From: Clostridiaceae bacterium
GTDB taxonomy: Bacteria > Bacillota > Clostridia > Oscillospirales > Acutalibacteraceae
NCBI GenBank assembly: GCA_904501875.1
Contig: CAJGCQ010000067.1
Coordinates: forward strand, 1-6,528
DNA: 6,528 bases
Reading direction: 5' to 3'
In this document: positions 1 to 6,240 of the stretch, one piece after another
Numbering within the stretch: the stretch's first letter is position 1
Layout of the letters: every line of letters starts with the position of its first letter
Translations under genes and position numbers: made by a program
The notes under the pieces: model-generated
Told to the model about the DNA's origin: nothing
Databases searched by the model: none
What the model saw: only the letters and a program-made list of their open reading frames with translations

Positions 1-1505
1 CCTACCTGACCGCCGCCCTCGCCGTAGAAAACGGTTTTATCAAGCACGATAATTGCCTTTTCACCCTCGCCTGCGGCTACTGTATGCTCGCCGTTTGTCA
101 CAATGTCAAGAATTTTAGAGGTGCACTCATTTTCGGTATAGCCTAAAAATAAAGTAGCGCCAACGCCGTCAAAGCTTATGCCGTCGCTCTTCCAGCTTTC
201 CGCATCGGCGGATTTTCTCGAAGAACGGGCAAGCTGTCTCTGCTTTTCCATGAGCTCATTGAAGGTTTCCTCGTCCACCGTCATATTTTTTTCAGCTAAA
301 ATATCCTTAGTAAGGTCAAGGGGGAAGCCGTAGGTATCATAAAGCTTGAAAGCATCCTCGCCCGACAGCACGCCGCCTTCCTTGGTAAGGTCCTTTAACA
401 TATTGAGACCTAAATCGATGGTCTTATTAAAGTTGTTTTCCTCATTAGAAATAACCTTTTTAATAAGCTGTTCCTTTTCAACAAGCTCGGGGTAGCCCGC
501 CTTATTCTCATTAATAACGGTATCGCAAAGCTCAGAGAGGAAGGGACGGTCAATGCCTATAAGCTTGCCGTGTCTCGCCGCACGGCGGATAATACGGCGC
601 AATACATAACCTCTTCCCTCGTTTGACGGGATAATACCGTCGCTTATCATAAATGTCGAGGCTCTTATATGGTCGGTAATGGCACGGATAGAAATATCGG
701 TGCCTTCGTCCTTTCCGTACTCCTTACCCGACATTTCGCAGACCTTGTTCAATATATTCCTTATGGTGTCAACCTCGAACATATTGTCAACCCCCTGCAT
801 TACGCAGGCAAGGCGCTCAAGACCCATTCCGGTATCTATATTCTTATGCTCGAGCTCGGTATAGGTGCCGTCCCCCATATTGTTGAACTGGGAGAAAACA
901 TTGTTCCAGATTTCCATATAGCGGTCGCAGTCACAGCCGGGCTTGCAGTCAGGGGAGCCGCAGCCGTACCTTTCGCCGCGGTCAAAATAAATTTCACTGC
1001 AGGGTCCGCAGGGGCCTGTGCCGTGCTCCCAGAAATTGTCCGCCTTGCCGAGCTTTACAATATGCTCCTCGACAACACCTATCTTATCACGCCAAATGGC
1101 GTAAGCCTCATCGTCCTCTTCATAAACAGAGGGCCAAAGCAGATTTTCGGGGATTTCAAGAACCTTTGTCAAGAATTCCCAAGCCCACTCAATAGCCTGC
1201 TCCTTAAAATAATCCCCAAAGGAGAAGTTACCGAGCATTTCAAAATATGTGCCGTGGCGTGCGGTATGACCCACACGCTCAAGGTCGGGTGTGCGGATAC
1301 ATTTTTGACAGGTGGTAACCCTTACAGAGGGGGGTGTAACCTCCCCTGTAAAATACTTCTTCATTGGCGCCATACCCGAATTTATAAGCAACAGCGACTT
1401 ATCGCCGCTGGGTACTAACGAAAAGCTTTTAAGGCGCAAATGCCCCTTAGATTCAAAGAACGAAAGATATTTTTCACGCAGGTCATTTAGTGAAGTCCAC
1501 TCCAT
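1..1505 (-). CDS. alaS: Alanine--tRNA ligase (AlaRS), N-terminal 501 residues, cut by the window edge
   Basis: Cytoplasmic class II aminoacyl-tRNA synthetase that charges tRNA-Ala and, through a separate editing domain, clears mischarged Ser or Gly. Seen here: ATG at 1505, opening MEWTSLNDLREKYLSFFESK, the usual AlaRS start. Motif 2 region RVTTCQKCIRTPDLERVG lies at residues 62-79, GNFSFGDYFK at 92-101, and the motif 3 glycine/arginine stretch TGMGLERLACVMQG at 225-238. A cysteine-rich insert typical of bacterial AlaRS (CGSPDCKPGCDC, 182-193) precedes DRYMEIWN. The tRNA-recognition helical domain follows, and the fragment stops in FYGEGGGQVG (493-502), the first strand motif of the editing domain. 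The zinc-binding editing residues and the C-terminal C-Ala domain lie off the left edge. Family proteins are about 870-880 residues, so roughly 57% is present. AGGA at 1515-1518 sits 9 nt upstream of the ATG. No frameshift is visible. The family call is essentially certain. Confidence 0.98.
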   Translation of the reverse strand, partial: MEWTSLNDLREKYLSFFESKGHLRLKSFSLVPSGDKSLLLINSGMAPMKKYFTGEVTPPSVRVTTCQKCIRTPDLERVGHTARHGTYFEMLGNFSFGDYFKEQAIEWAWEFLTKVLEIPENLLWPSVYEEDDEAYAIWRDKIGVVEEHIVKLGKADNFWEHGTGPCGPCSEIYFDRGERYGCGSPDCKPGCDCDRYMEIWNNVFSQFNNMGDGTYTELEHKNIDTGMGLERLACVMQGVDNMFEVDTIRNILNKVCEMSGKEYGKDEGTDISIRAITDHIRASTFMISDGIIPSNEGRGYVLRRIIRRAARHGKLIGIDRPFLSELCDTVINENKAGYPELVEKEQLIKKVISNEENNFNKTIDLGLNMLKDLTKEGGVLSGEDAFKLYDTYGFPLDLTKDILAEKNMTVDEETFNELMEKQRQLARSSRKSADAESWKSDGISFDGVGATLFLGYTENECTSKILDIVTNGEHTVAAGEGEKAIIVLDKTVFYGEGGGQV

Positions 1506-1538
1506 AAATATACATCCTTAAAATAAAATTAAACATAC

Positions 1539-1588
1539 TTAGGCTGACGAGAGCCGAACCCGTTACGGTTTGGGTCTCGCCAGCCTAA
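1539..1588 (-). promoter_or_regulatory. 50-nt imperfect palindrome forming the 5'-terminal hairpin of the alaS leader
   Basis: The outer arms TTAGGCTG (1539-1546) and CAGCCTAA (1581-1588) are perfect complements. Inside them CGAGA (1548-1552) pairs with TCTCG (1575-1579), CC (1554-1555) with GG (1572-1573), and AACC (1557-1560) with GGTT (1567-1570), leaving a 6-nt loop. That gives about 19 Watson-Crick pairs with three imperfect positions (1547/1580, 1553/1574, 1556/1571). Measured from the -10 box at 1591-1596, transcription should start near 1584, inside the right arm, so the alaS mRNA would begin in this stem, about 30 nt before the Shine-Dalgarno site. There is no T-box consensus and no U-run directly after it on the alaS strand, so a terminator or T-box role is not supported. 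It may stabilise the mRNA 5' end, or act as an operator or RNA target for AlaRS. Structure is clear, function is unknown. Confidence 0.72.
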
Positions 1589-1590
1589 TT

Positions 1591-1619
1591 ATTATATACT
1601 TGTTTTTTTTATTTGTCAA
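1591..1619 (-). promoter_or_regulatory. Perfect sigma-A consensus promoter of alaS
   Basis: Read on the minus strand, -35 TTGACA (1619-1614) and -10 TATAAT (1596-1591) both match consensus exactly and are separated by exactly 17 bp, mostly A residues. The predicted start is around 1584, leaving a leader of roughly 79 nt before the alaS ATG at 1505. Nothing else on this strand in the gap could drive alaS as well. Confidence 0.93.
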
Positions 1620-1655
1620 CTTTTACTAGCACAAGCTTTCCGCTTTTTTAATTTC

Positions 1656-1684
1656 TTGACAAACAGGGTGTGTTATGGTAAAAT
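1656..1684 (+). promoter_or_regulatory. Sigma-A promoter of the mntP riboswitch transcript
   Basis: -35 TTGACA (1656-1661) and -10 TAAAAT (1679-1684) are spaced by 17 bp. The predicted start is A at about 1691, directly ahead of the first conserved riboswitch segment. It is divergent from the alaS promoter, with 36 bp between the two -35 boxes. A strong constitutive promoter ahead of a riboswitch fits control by transcription termination. Confidence 0.9.
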
Positions 1685-1690
1685 TTTGTT

Positions 1691-1780
1691 AATTCGAGGG
1701 AGTAGTCTGCGCTTTGCGTGACAAGTCAACATACTGATTATATTTTATAATCTGGCTTGAATTAAAAGACGAGACTCGGG
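1691..1780 (+). promoter_or_regulatory. yybP-ykoY family manganese riboswitch aptamer
   Basis: The conserved blocks of the yybP-ykoY class appear in the right order: GGGAGTAG (1698-1705), GTCAACATACTG (1725-1736), TCTGGCTTGAATTAAAAGAC (1751-1770) and the closing GAGAC (1771-1775). Between them lie a small stem (CGC 1710-1712 with GCG 1716-1718) and a stem ATTATA/TATAAT (1737-1742 with 1746-1751). The P1 base can form between CGAG 1695-1698 and CTCG 1775-1778. The class senses Mn2+ through two stacked loop regions and usually turns on manganese efflux or related genes. The downstream gene here is mntP, a textbook target. CTCG 1775-1778 is also needed for the terminator stem, so aptamer folding and termination are mutually exclusive. 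I infer an ON switch: Mn2+ bound, P1 formed, read-through into mntP. Confidence 0.93.
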
Positions 1781-1810
1781 TGCGTTTATTGCGCCCGAGT
1801 CTTTTATTTT
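1773..1810 (+). terminator. Riboswitch-controlled intrinsic terminator ahead of mntP
   Basis: An 11-bp stem pairs 1773-1783 with 1791-1801, with one G-U pair at 1781/1793, around a 7-nt loop, followed by TTTTATTTT (1802-1810). The 5' arm overlaps the 3' side of the aptamer P1 helix, the usual layout of a transcriptional expression platform. The mntP Shine-Dalgarno GGAGG starts at 1811, immediately after the U-tract and outside the stem, so control should act at transcription and not at ribosome access. Confidence 0.93.
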
Positions 1811-1821
1811 GGAGGTAAAAA

Positions 1822-2391
1822 ATGGGAATTGCAGAATTGTTTTTAATTGCTGTGGGGCTTTCAATGGATGCGTTTGCGGTATCGGTCTGCAAGGGACTGT
1901 CAACCCAGTGGTTAAAGCCACAGCACTACCTCGCCGTCGGTGCGTGGTTCGGCGGCTTTCAGGCGCTTATGCCCGCTATAGGCTACCTTTTAGGCTCCTC
2001 CTTCCAACAATACATCACCCGCTACGACCATTGGATAGCCTTTATCCTTTTAGTGTTTATCGGCGGGAATATGCTAAAAGAGGGTTTTTCTAAGGAAAGT
2101 GAGAATGTCAATTCCTCCTTCCGCCCCTTAGCAATGATTGTTTTAGCCGTTGCCACAAGCATTGATGCCTTGGCGGTCGGCATCACCTTTGCCCTTTTGC
2201 CCGATGTAAATATTTTTGCCGCAGTGCTGTTTATAGGAGTTATTACCTTTGTTCTCTCCTGCGTAGGACTTAAAATAGGAAATGTATTCGGTCTTAAATA
2301 CAAAAGCAGAGCGGAAATCGCAGGCGGCGCAATACTGATACTTATAGGCCTTAAAATCCTGCTCGAGCATTTGGGTGTAATTAATTTTTAG
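1822..2391 (+). CDS. mntP: Manganese efflux pump MntP
   Basis: Inner-membrane Mn2+ exporter that protects against manganese overload. At 189 residues it has the usual family length. Six hydrophobic segments are visible near residues 4-24, 36-56, 68-84, 102-124, 130-152 and 165-183. The protein is an internal duplication of two three-helix halves: GLSMDAFAVSV (12-22) in helix 1 mirrors ATSIDALAVGI (111-121) in helix 4, and each carries the conserved membrane aspartate (D16 and D115) implicated in metal transport. The G-rich helix 2 (VGAWFGGFQALMP, 39-51) is also typical. The start ATG at 1822 is preceded by GGAGG at 1811-1815 with a 6-nt spacer. It is a single-gene transcript under the Mn2+ riboswitch directly upstream. 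It ends 39 bp from the convergent maf gene, with no good terminator. The context independently supports the function. Confidence 0.97.
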   Translation: MGIAELFLIAVGLSMDAFAVSVCKGLSTQWLKPQHYLAVGAWFGGFQALMPAIGYLLGSSFQQYITRYDHWIAFILLVFIGGNMLKEGFSKESENVNSSFRPLAMIVLAVATSIDALAVGITFALLPDVNIFAAVLFIGVITFVLSCVGLKIGNVFGLKYKSRAEIAGGAILILIGLKILLEHLGVINF

Positions 2392-2409
2392 AATTTCTCA
2401 ACCATTACG

Positions 2410-2428
2410 GGCGATGCGGGCATCGACC
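2410..2428. other. Short hairpin between the convergent mntP and maf stop codons
   Basis: GGCGATG (2410-2416) pairs with CATCG-A-CC (2421-2428, one bulged base) around a CGGG loop. It is the only secondary structure in the 39-bp gap between the two convergent genes, but neither strand has a U-run after it, so it is at best a weak or factor-dependent transcription end shared by both strands. It may be chance. Confidence 0.25.
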
Positions 2429-2430
2429 AG

Positions 2431-2985
2431 CTATATTAAATTTAATCTCCTCGCAAGCTCCGCTACGGGTAAGCCCACAACATTAAACCAGTCGCCTCGG
2501 ATTGCTTTTACAAGAAGCCCGCCTTTGCCCTGTATTCCGTAAGCACCTGCTTTGTCAAAGCATTCGCCGGTGGCGATATAATCTTCAATTTCCCCGTCCG
2601 TCAAAGGATAAAATTCAACCTCGGTCACCGAGGAAAAAGAGTGGCATTCGCCGTTTTTAATTACAGTGCAGCCCGTGACAACCCTATGAGTTCTGCCGGA
2701 CAGCATTTTCAGCATATCCTTTGCCTGTTTACTGCCCGCCGGCTTTCCCAAAACGCAGTTATCTATAATAACAGAGGTATCCGCACCGATTACAGTATCG
2801 TGCGGATATTTTTTTGCAATATCCTCCGCCTTAAGCCTTGCTAAAAACTCGGGCTGTTTTTCGGGCGGAATACCGTCAGGCACGGTTTCCTCCACGCCCG
2901 ACGGTATTATTTTAAAATCCTCTGTTATAAGTTCTAAAAGTTCTTTTCTTCTTGGCGACGCCGATGCTAAAATAACAGTATTCAT
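2431..2985 (-). CDS. maf: Maf-family nucleoside triphosphate pyrophosphatase (probable dTTP/UTP type)
   Basis: Cytoplasmic enzyme hydrolysing NTPs to NMP plus pyrophosphate. The YhdE/BSU Maf subgroup acts on dTTP, UTP and some modified pyrimidine nucleotides, and has been linked to septum formation and nucleotide-pool cleaning. At 184 residues it has family length (about 190). Visible motifs: the N-terminal ILASASPRRKELL (5-17), GADTSV with the likely catalytic Asp69 (67-72), LGKP (79-82), SGRTHRVVTG (96-105), DYIATGECFDKAGAYGIQG (135-153) and GDWFNVVGLPV (164-174). The IQG with Gln152 points to the dTTP/UTP subgroup over the 7-methyl-GTP (YceF) subgroup. The start is ATG 2985 with GGAGA at 2992-2996, 6 nt upstream. 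An in-frame ATG at 3072 would add 29 residues that overlap the previous gene and resemble no Maf N-terminus, so I reject it. One base separates it from the upstream gene's stop, suggesting translational coupling. It is the last gene of the operon. Confidence 0.95.
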   Translation of the reverse strand: MNTVILASASPRRKELLELITEDFKIIPSGVEETVPDGIPPEKQPEFLARLKAEDIAKKYPHDTVIGADTSVIIDNCVLGKPAGSKQAKDMLKMLSGRTHRVVTGCTVIKNGECHSFSSVTEVEFYPLTDGEIEDYIATGECFDKAGAYGIQGKGGLLVKAIRGDWFNVVGLPVAELARRLNLI

Positions 2986-2986
2986 T

Positions 2987-3790
2987 TTAAATCTCCGCAG
3001 AAAATGTGGGGATTCCGCTGTTCGAATTTTTCTCAACCTTTTTATTGTACTCCGCCACCGCAAAACGCACATGAACGCTAAGAGAGGTCATAAAATAAGG
3101 GAGAGTGAAAACAAGGGGAAAAACAAGCACAGAAATAAGCAACCAGCCTAAAAAGCTGAAAATAAGGTAAATAAAGTCCAATCCCGTATCCTTTGCCAAT
3201 GTGCAGGACATATGTATAGCCTCCGTTACATCCATATCCTCATCGGCGACAGCCAAAAAGGGCGCTAAATAATAACGTGACATAATAAAAAACAGAACTA
3301 CCGACGCTACCGTTTTTAAAAATACCGTAAGATAATAAAGATTCCCCGTCCAGATAGGTATGGGAATATTCATAATATCGTATATCTTAACTCCCGAAAA
3401 TATATTAATAATAAACGCCGGCAAAAACACTACCGCCGCAAAGCCCACTGTACGAATCGCCAGAGAAGCTGACAGACGCAGAGCACGCCTGTACTTTTCT
3501 TTATCGGAAAAATAGTGAAAAATCGCCGCCTGCATATCATCAGCGCCGAAAATCATACGCCAAAAAAATCTCACAACCCCTAAGAAAAGCGGAAAAATAA
3601 GAAAAATTCCGACAACGGCGAGCAATATATATCCCAACGCACCATTTGAAATATACGACACATAATCCGCTGCGATAAATATTATCAAACAACTGAAAAT
3701 CAGCAAAAGTGATGCGGCAATACATTTAAGCCAATTGTTTTTAAGTGCAGTTTTTGCAGTCAGCTTTACAACAGAATTACCTGCGGTCAT
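2987..3790 (-). CDS. DUF975-like polytopic membrane protein of unknown function
   Basis: A 267-residue membrane protein without a catalytic motif I can recognise. Hydrophobic segments lie near residues 22-42, 52-73, 111-131, 155-175 and 205-232. The short N-terminal amphipathic stretch (KLTAKTALKNNWLK, 9-22), the helix followed by FLGVVRFFWRMIFG (69-82), and above all MSRYYLAPFLAVADEDMDVT (170-189), EAIHMSC and FLGWLLISVLVFPLVFTLPY (213-232) resemble the DUF975 (YciC-like) pattern of a Y/F-rich 'RYxxAPF' turn, an acidic loop, an 'EAIxxS' helix, then 'FxGWxLL...PY'. Start choice: ATG 3790 has GGGGGT (3803-3798) 7 nt upstream, while the in-frame ATG 3805 has no ribosome site. It lies 70 nt after pcrA and 1 nt before maf, so co-expression with both is likely. 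No function should be assumed. The similarity is from memory of the pattern, not a search. Confidence 0.78.
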   Translation of the reverse strand: MTAGNSVVKLTAKTALKNNWLKCIAASLLLIFSCLIIFIAADYVSYISNGALGYILLAVVGIFLIFPLFLGVVRFFWRMIFGADDMQAAIFHYFSDKEKYRRALRLSASLAIRTVGFAAVVFLPAFIINIFSGVKIYDIMNIPIPIWTGNLYYLTVFLKTVASVVLFFIMSRYYLAPFLAVADEDMDVTEAIHMSCTLAKDTGLDFIYLIFSFLGWLLISVLVFPLVFTLPYFMTSLSVHVRFAVAEYNKKVEKNSNSGIPTFSAEI

Positions 3791-3797
3791 GGTACCG

Positions 3798-3803
3798 ACC
3801 CCC
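3798..3803 (-). promoter_or_regulatory. Shine-Dalgarno site deciding the start of the DUF975-like gene
   Basis: GGGGGT (one mismatch to GGAGGT) lies 7 nt before ATG 3790. Its first G is also the third base of the in-frame ATG at 3805-3803, so the longer reading would place the ribosome site inside the coding region and leave the first ATG with only A/T-rich sequence upstream. Confidence 0.6.
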
Positions 3804-3860
3804 ATATTATCATATAAATTTATTTTAGTCCTTAAATTTGAAAAACCAATCTCAAAATTA

Positions 3861-6179
3861 TTAAAAAACAGTTAATTTAGCGTATCCCGCCATAAGCTTT
3901 TTTGTGCCCACAGTATCAAAGGCAATTTCAAGCATACTGTCCCCACCCATAGGGGTGACGGTGATAACAAGCCCGTCCCCGAAGGCTTTGTGCCTTACCC
4001 GCTGGCCTGCGGTGAAATTGCACTCTGCCTTTAACTGCGTAGTATGAGCGCTCCTTATCGGCTTTGGCGAATACCCGTAATCGGTCTTAACAGGTGTAGC
4101 AATACGGCTTATTCCCTCAAAATCACAAAGTTCCTCGGGAACTTCCTTTAAAAAACGGGAGGGCATATTGCGGTTTGTTGTGCCGAATATCATACGGGTG
4201 TAGGCGTTTGTAACTGTAAGCCTTTTCCTCGCCCTTGTTATAGCAACATAAGCAAGTCTACGCTCCTCCTCAATTTCCTCTGGGCCCGCATAAATAGACT
4301 GGTTTCCCGGGAATACCCCCTCCTCCATGCCGACAAGGTAAACATTGTCAAATTCCAGTCCCTTTGCAGAATGTACGGTCATAAGCACAACCCTGTCGTC
4401 GCTGTCATCGTATGAGTCAATATCACTTATAAGGGCTATCTGCTCAAGAAAATCCGAAAGGGAGGGCTCCGGCGTTTCCCCCTCATACTGGGCGATATTG
4501 GTTGCAAGCTCCTTAACATTTTCGAGTCTTTCCTGCCCCTCATCGCCTGCAAGTTCCAAGGCTTCACGGTAGCCTGTATTATCAAGCATAAGCTCGAAAA
4601 GCTCGGAAATTGATACATATTCCGCCGTTCGGGTCAGCTCATCAATTACATCGCAAAAGCCCTTGAGCTTTAGCGCCGCACGGCTTAAAGCGGCGTATTG
4701 GTCCGCATTTTTAAACACCTCATAAAGCGAAATGCCAAGCTCAGCCGCTATCTGTGCAGCGTTATTTACCGTAGTATCTCCTATTCCACGTTTAGGCTCG
4801 TTTATAACACGGCGCAGGCGCAAATCGTCGCTGTTATTGTTTATAAGCTGTAAATAAGCGATTACATCCTTTATTTCCTTACGCTCATAAAACCTAAAGC
4901 CGCCTACAATTTTATAGGAAATACCGCTCCTTGCAAAAACATTTTCAAAGGCGTTTGACTGGGCGTTCATTCTATAAAGAATGGCGTGGTCGGAAAATTT
5001 CACACCCTGCTTTACATCTTCAAGAATAGAGTCGGCAACATACCGTGCCTCACCCCGCTCGTCATCAGCGGTGAAAACGGTTATTTTATCACCGCCCTTT
5101 TTATCTGTCCAAAGGTTTTTACCCTTTCTTCCGTGATTGTTTTTAATAACTGCATTTGCGGCATTTAAAATATTTGAAGTAGAGCGGTAATTTTGTTCAA
5201 GGCGAATAGTGCGGGCATTTCGGTATTCATCCTCAAAATTAAGTATATTCTCAATGGTAGCGCCCCTAAAGCGGTAGATACTCTGGTCATCATCGCCCAC
5301 AACGCACAAGTTGTTATTTCCCGAAGCTAAAAGGCTTACCAAAACATACTGCGCATAGTTTGTGTCCTGATACTCGTCCACCATAACATACTTAAATTTA
5401 TTTGTATAGTATTCCAGTACATCATCGTTATTTTGCAGTAAATCCACCGTTTTGACAATCATATCGTCAAAATCCATGGCGTCTGCCTCTTTAAGCCGTT
5501 TTTGATAAATTCTGTAAAGCTCCGCTATGGTCTGTTTCCTAAAATCCAAGCCTGCGGACTCTTTAAATTCCACAGGAGAAATAAGCTTGTCCTTAGCCGA
5601 AGAAATGGCCGAAAGCACACTCTTGTGGGGGAGTATTTTATCGTCTATATTGTTTGACTTCATTATTTCCTTCATAAGTCGGCGCTGGTCGTCTGTATCG
5701 TAAACCGTAAAATGAGAGGTGTGTCCTATAAGCTCGGCGTATCTTCTCAGAATTTTGCCGCATACCGAGTGGAAGGTACCCGCCCAAATATCCTCGGCAC
5801 CGTCTGTAAGCTTTAAGCCTATACGCTCCTTAAGCTCGCCCGCCGCCTTGTTGGTAAAGGTTATTGCAAGTATCTCCCAGGGCTTTGCGGGTGAAACGGC
5901 AAAAAAATTATCTGGCACAAAATCGGTTGCGCCATTTAAATAATCCTCGCCGATTTTAATCATTTCTTCCGTAACGTCGGGTACATATGTACTGTTATAC
6001 GCATCCCCGAATTTTACAATATTAGCAATTCTGTTTACAAGCACGGTGGTTTTTCCGCTCCCCGCACCCGCCAATATAAGAAGCGGTCCTTTAACGGTTG
6101 TAACCGCCTCAAACTGCTTATCGTTCATTCTGTCAAAATATTTCTTTATAACCTGTTTTCTAAGCTCAATAAAATTCAT
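3861..6179 (-). CDS. pcrA: ATP-dependent 3'-5' DNA helicase, PcrA/UvrD family
   Basis: SF1A helicase translocating 3'-5' on single-stranded DNA. It acts in nucleotide excision repair, rolling-circle replication and removal of RecA and stalled RNA polymerase. All family motifs are in order in 772 residues: Q motif (MNDKQFEAV, 18-26), motif I AGAGSGKT (37-44), Ia ITFTNKAAGELKERI (106-120), Ib AGTFHS (133-138), II VDEYQDT (267-273), III VVGDDDQSIYRFRGA (293-307), IV RLEQNYRST (326-334), V LMTVHSAKGLEFDNVYLVG (599-617) and VI EERRLAYVAITRARKRL (638-654). The C-terminal Tudor-like fold typical of PcrA (GQRVRHKAFGDG, 725-736, then IAFDTVGTKKL, 752-762) is intact; in PcrA this domain contacts RNA polymerase. 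About 40 extra residues separate motifs I and Ia (57-97) compared with B. subtilis PcrA (739 aa). Start: ATG 6179 has GGGG 6 nt upstream. ATG 6191 is only about 10 nt from the predicted mRNA start and has no ribosome site. Confidence 0.96.
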   Translation of the reverse strand: MNFIELRKQVIKKYFDRMNDKQFEAVTTVKGPLLILAGAGSGKTTVLVNRIANIVKFGDAYNSTYVPDVTEEMIKIGEDYLNGATDFVPDNFFAVSPAKPWEILAITFTNKAAGELKERIGLKLTDGAEDIWAGTFHSVCGKILRRYAELIGHTSHFTVYDTDDQRRLMKEIMKSNNIDDKILPHKSVLSAISSAKDKLISPVEFKESAGLDFRKQTIAELYRIYQKRLKEADAMDFDDMIVKTVDLLQNNDDVLEYYTNKFKYVMVDEYQDTNYAQYVLVSLLASGNNNLCVVGDDDQSIYRFRGATIENILNFEDEYRNARTIRLEQNYRSTSNILNAANAVIKNNHGRKGKNLWTDKKGGDKITVFTADDERGEARYVADSILEDVKQGVKFSDHAILYRMNAQSNAFENVFARSGISYKIVGGFRFYERKEIKDVIAYLQLINNNSDDLRLRRVINEPKRGIGDTTVNNAAQIAAELGISLYEVFKNADQYAALSRAALKLKGFCDVIDELTRTAEYVSISELFELMLDNTGYREALELAGDEGQERLENVKELATNIAQYEGETPEPSLSDFLEQIALISDIDSYDDSDDRVVLMTVHSAKGLEFDNVYLVGMEEGVFPGNQSIYAGPEEIEEERRLAYVAITRARKRLTVTNAYTRMIFGTTNRNMPSRFLKEVPEELCDFEGISRIATPVKTDYGYSPKPIRSAHTTQLKAECNFTAGQRVRHKAFGDGLVITVTPMGGDSMLEIAFDTVGTKKLMAGYAKLTVF

Positions 6180-6207
6180 ACTTTTCCCCATAATAATTGA
6201 TATATCT

Positions 6208-6236
6208 ATAATACTATTTTAAGCAAAAAAAGTCAA
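6208..6236 (-). promoter_or_regulatory. Sigma-A promoter of the pcrA operon
   Basis: On the minus strand, -35 TTGACT (6236-6231) and -10 TATTAT (6213-6208) are separated by 17 bp that include a run of T residues. Transcription should start near 6201, giving a leader of about 22 nt before ATG 6179. The -35 box begins five bases after the U-tract of the upstream terminator. I see no LexA (CGAACATATGTTCG-like) box over it. Confidence 0.85.
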
Positions 6237-6240
6237 CAAA

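Noticed and set aside
669..1418. A 249-codon plus-strand open reading frame opposite alaS
   Set aside because: The minus strand here is an unmistakable AlaRS with every motif. The plus reading has no ribosome site and no recognisable domain, and its length reflects the codon bias of alaS.
1506..1590. T-box leader ahead of alaS
   Set aside because: The leader is only about 80 nt and lacks the T-box consensus, a specifier loop and a terminator/antiterminator pair.
1539..1610. Plus-strand intrinsic terminator made of the alaS palindrome and the T-run at 1603-1610
   Set aside because: The T-run begins about 14 nt after the stem, too far for a normal terminator, and is better explained as the spacer of the alaS promoter. 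No plus-strand gene ends nearby.
2986..3072. A 29-residue N-terminal extension of Maf from ATG 3072
   Set aside because: It would overlap the upstream membrane protein gene, is unlike any Maf N-terminus, and the GGAGA site at 2992-2996 points to ATG 2985.
3806..3860. Possible separate promoter for the membrane protein gene (TTGGTT 3849-3844, TAAAAT 3827-3822, 16-bp spacer)
   Set aside because: The -35 box is poor and the gap is A/T-rich enough to give such matches by chance; co-transcription from the pcrA promoter is simpler.
4345..4572. Plus- and minus-strand short readings inside pcrA (also around 4986-5168 and 5719-5943)
   Set aside because: They lie in other frames of a fully intact helicase gene and show no ribosome sites or domains.
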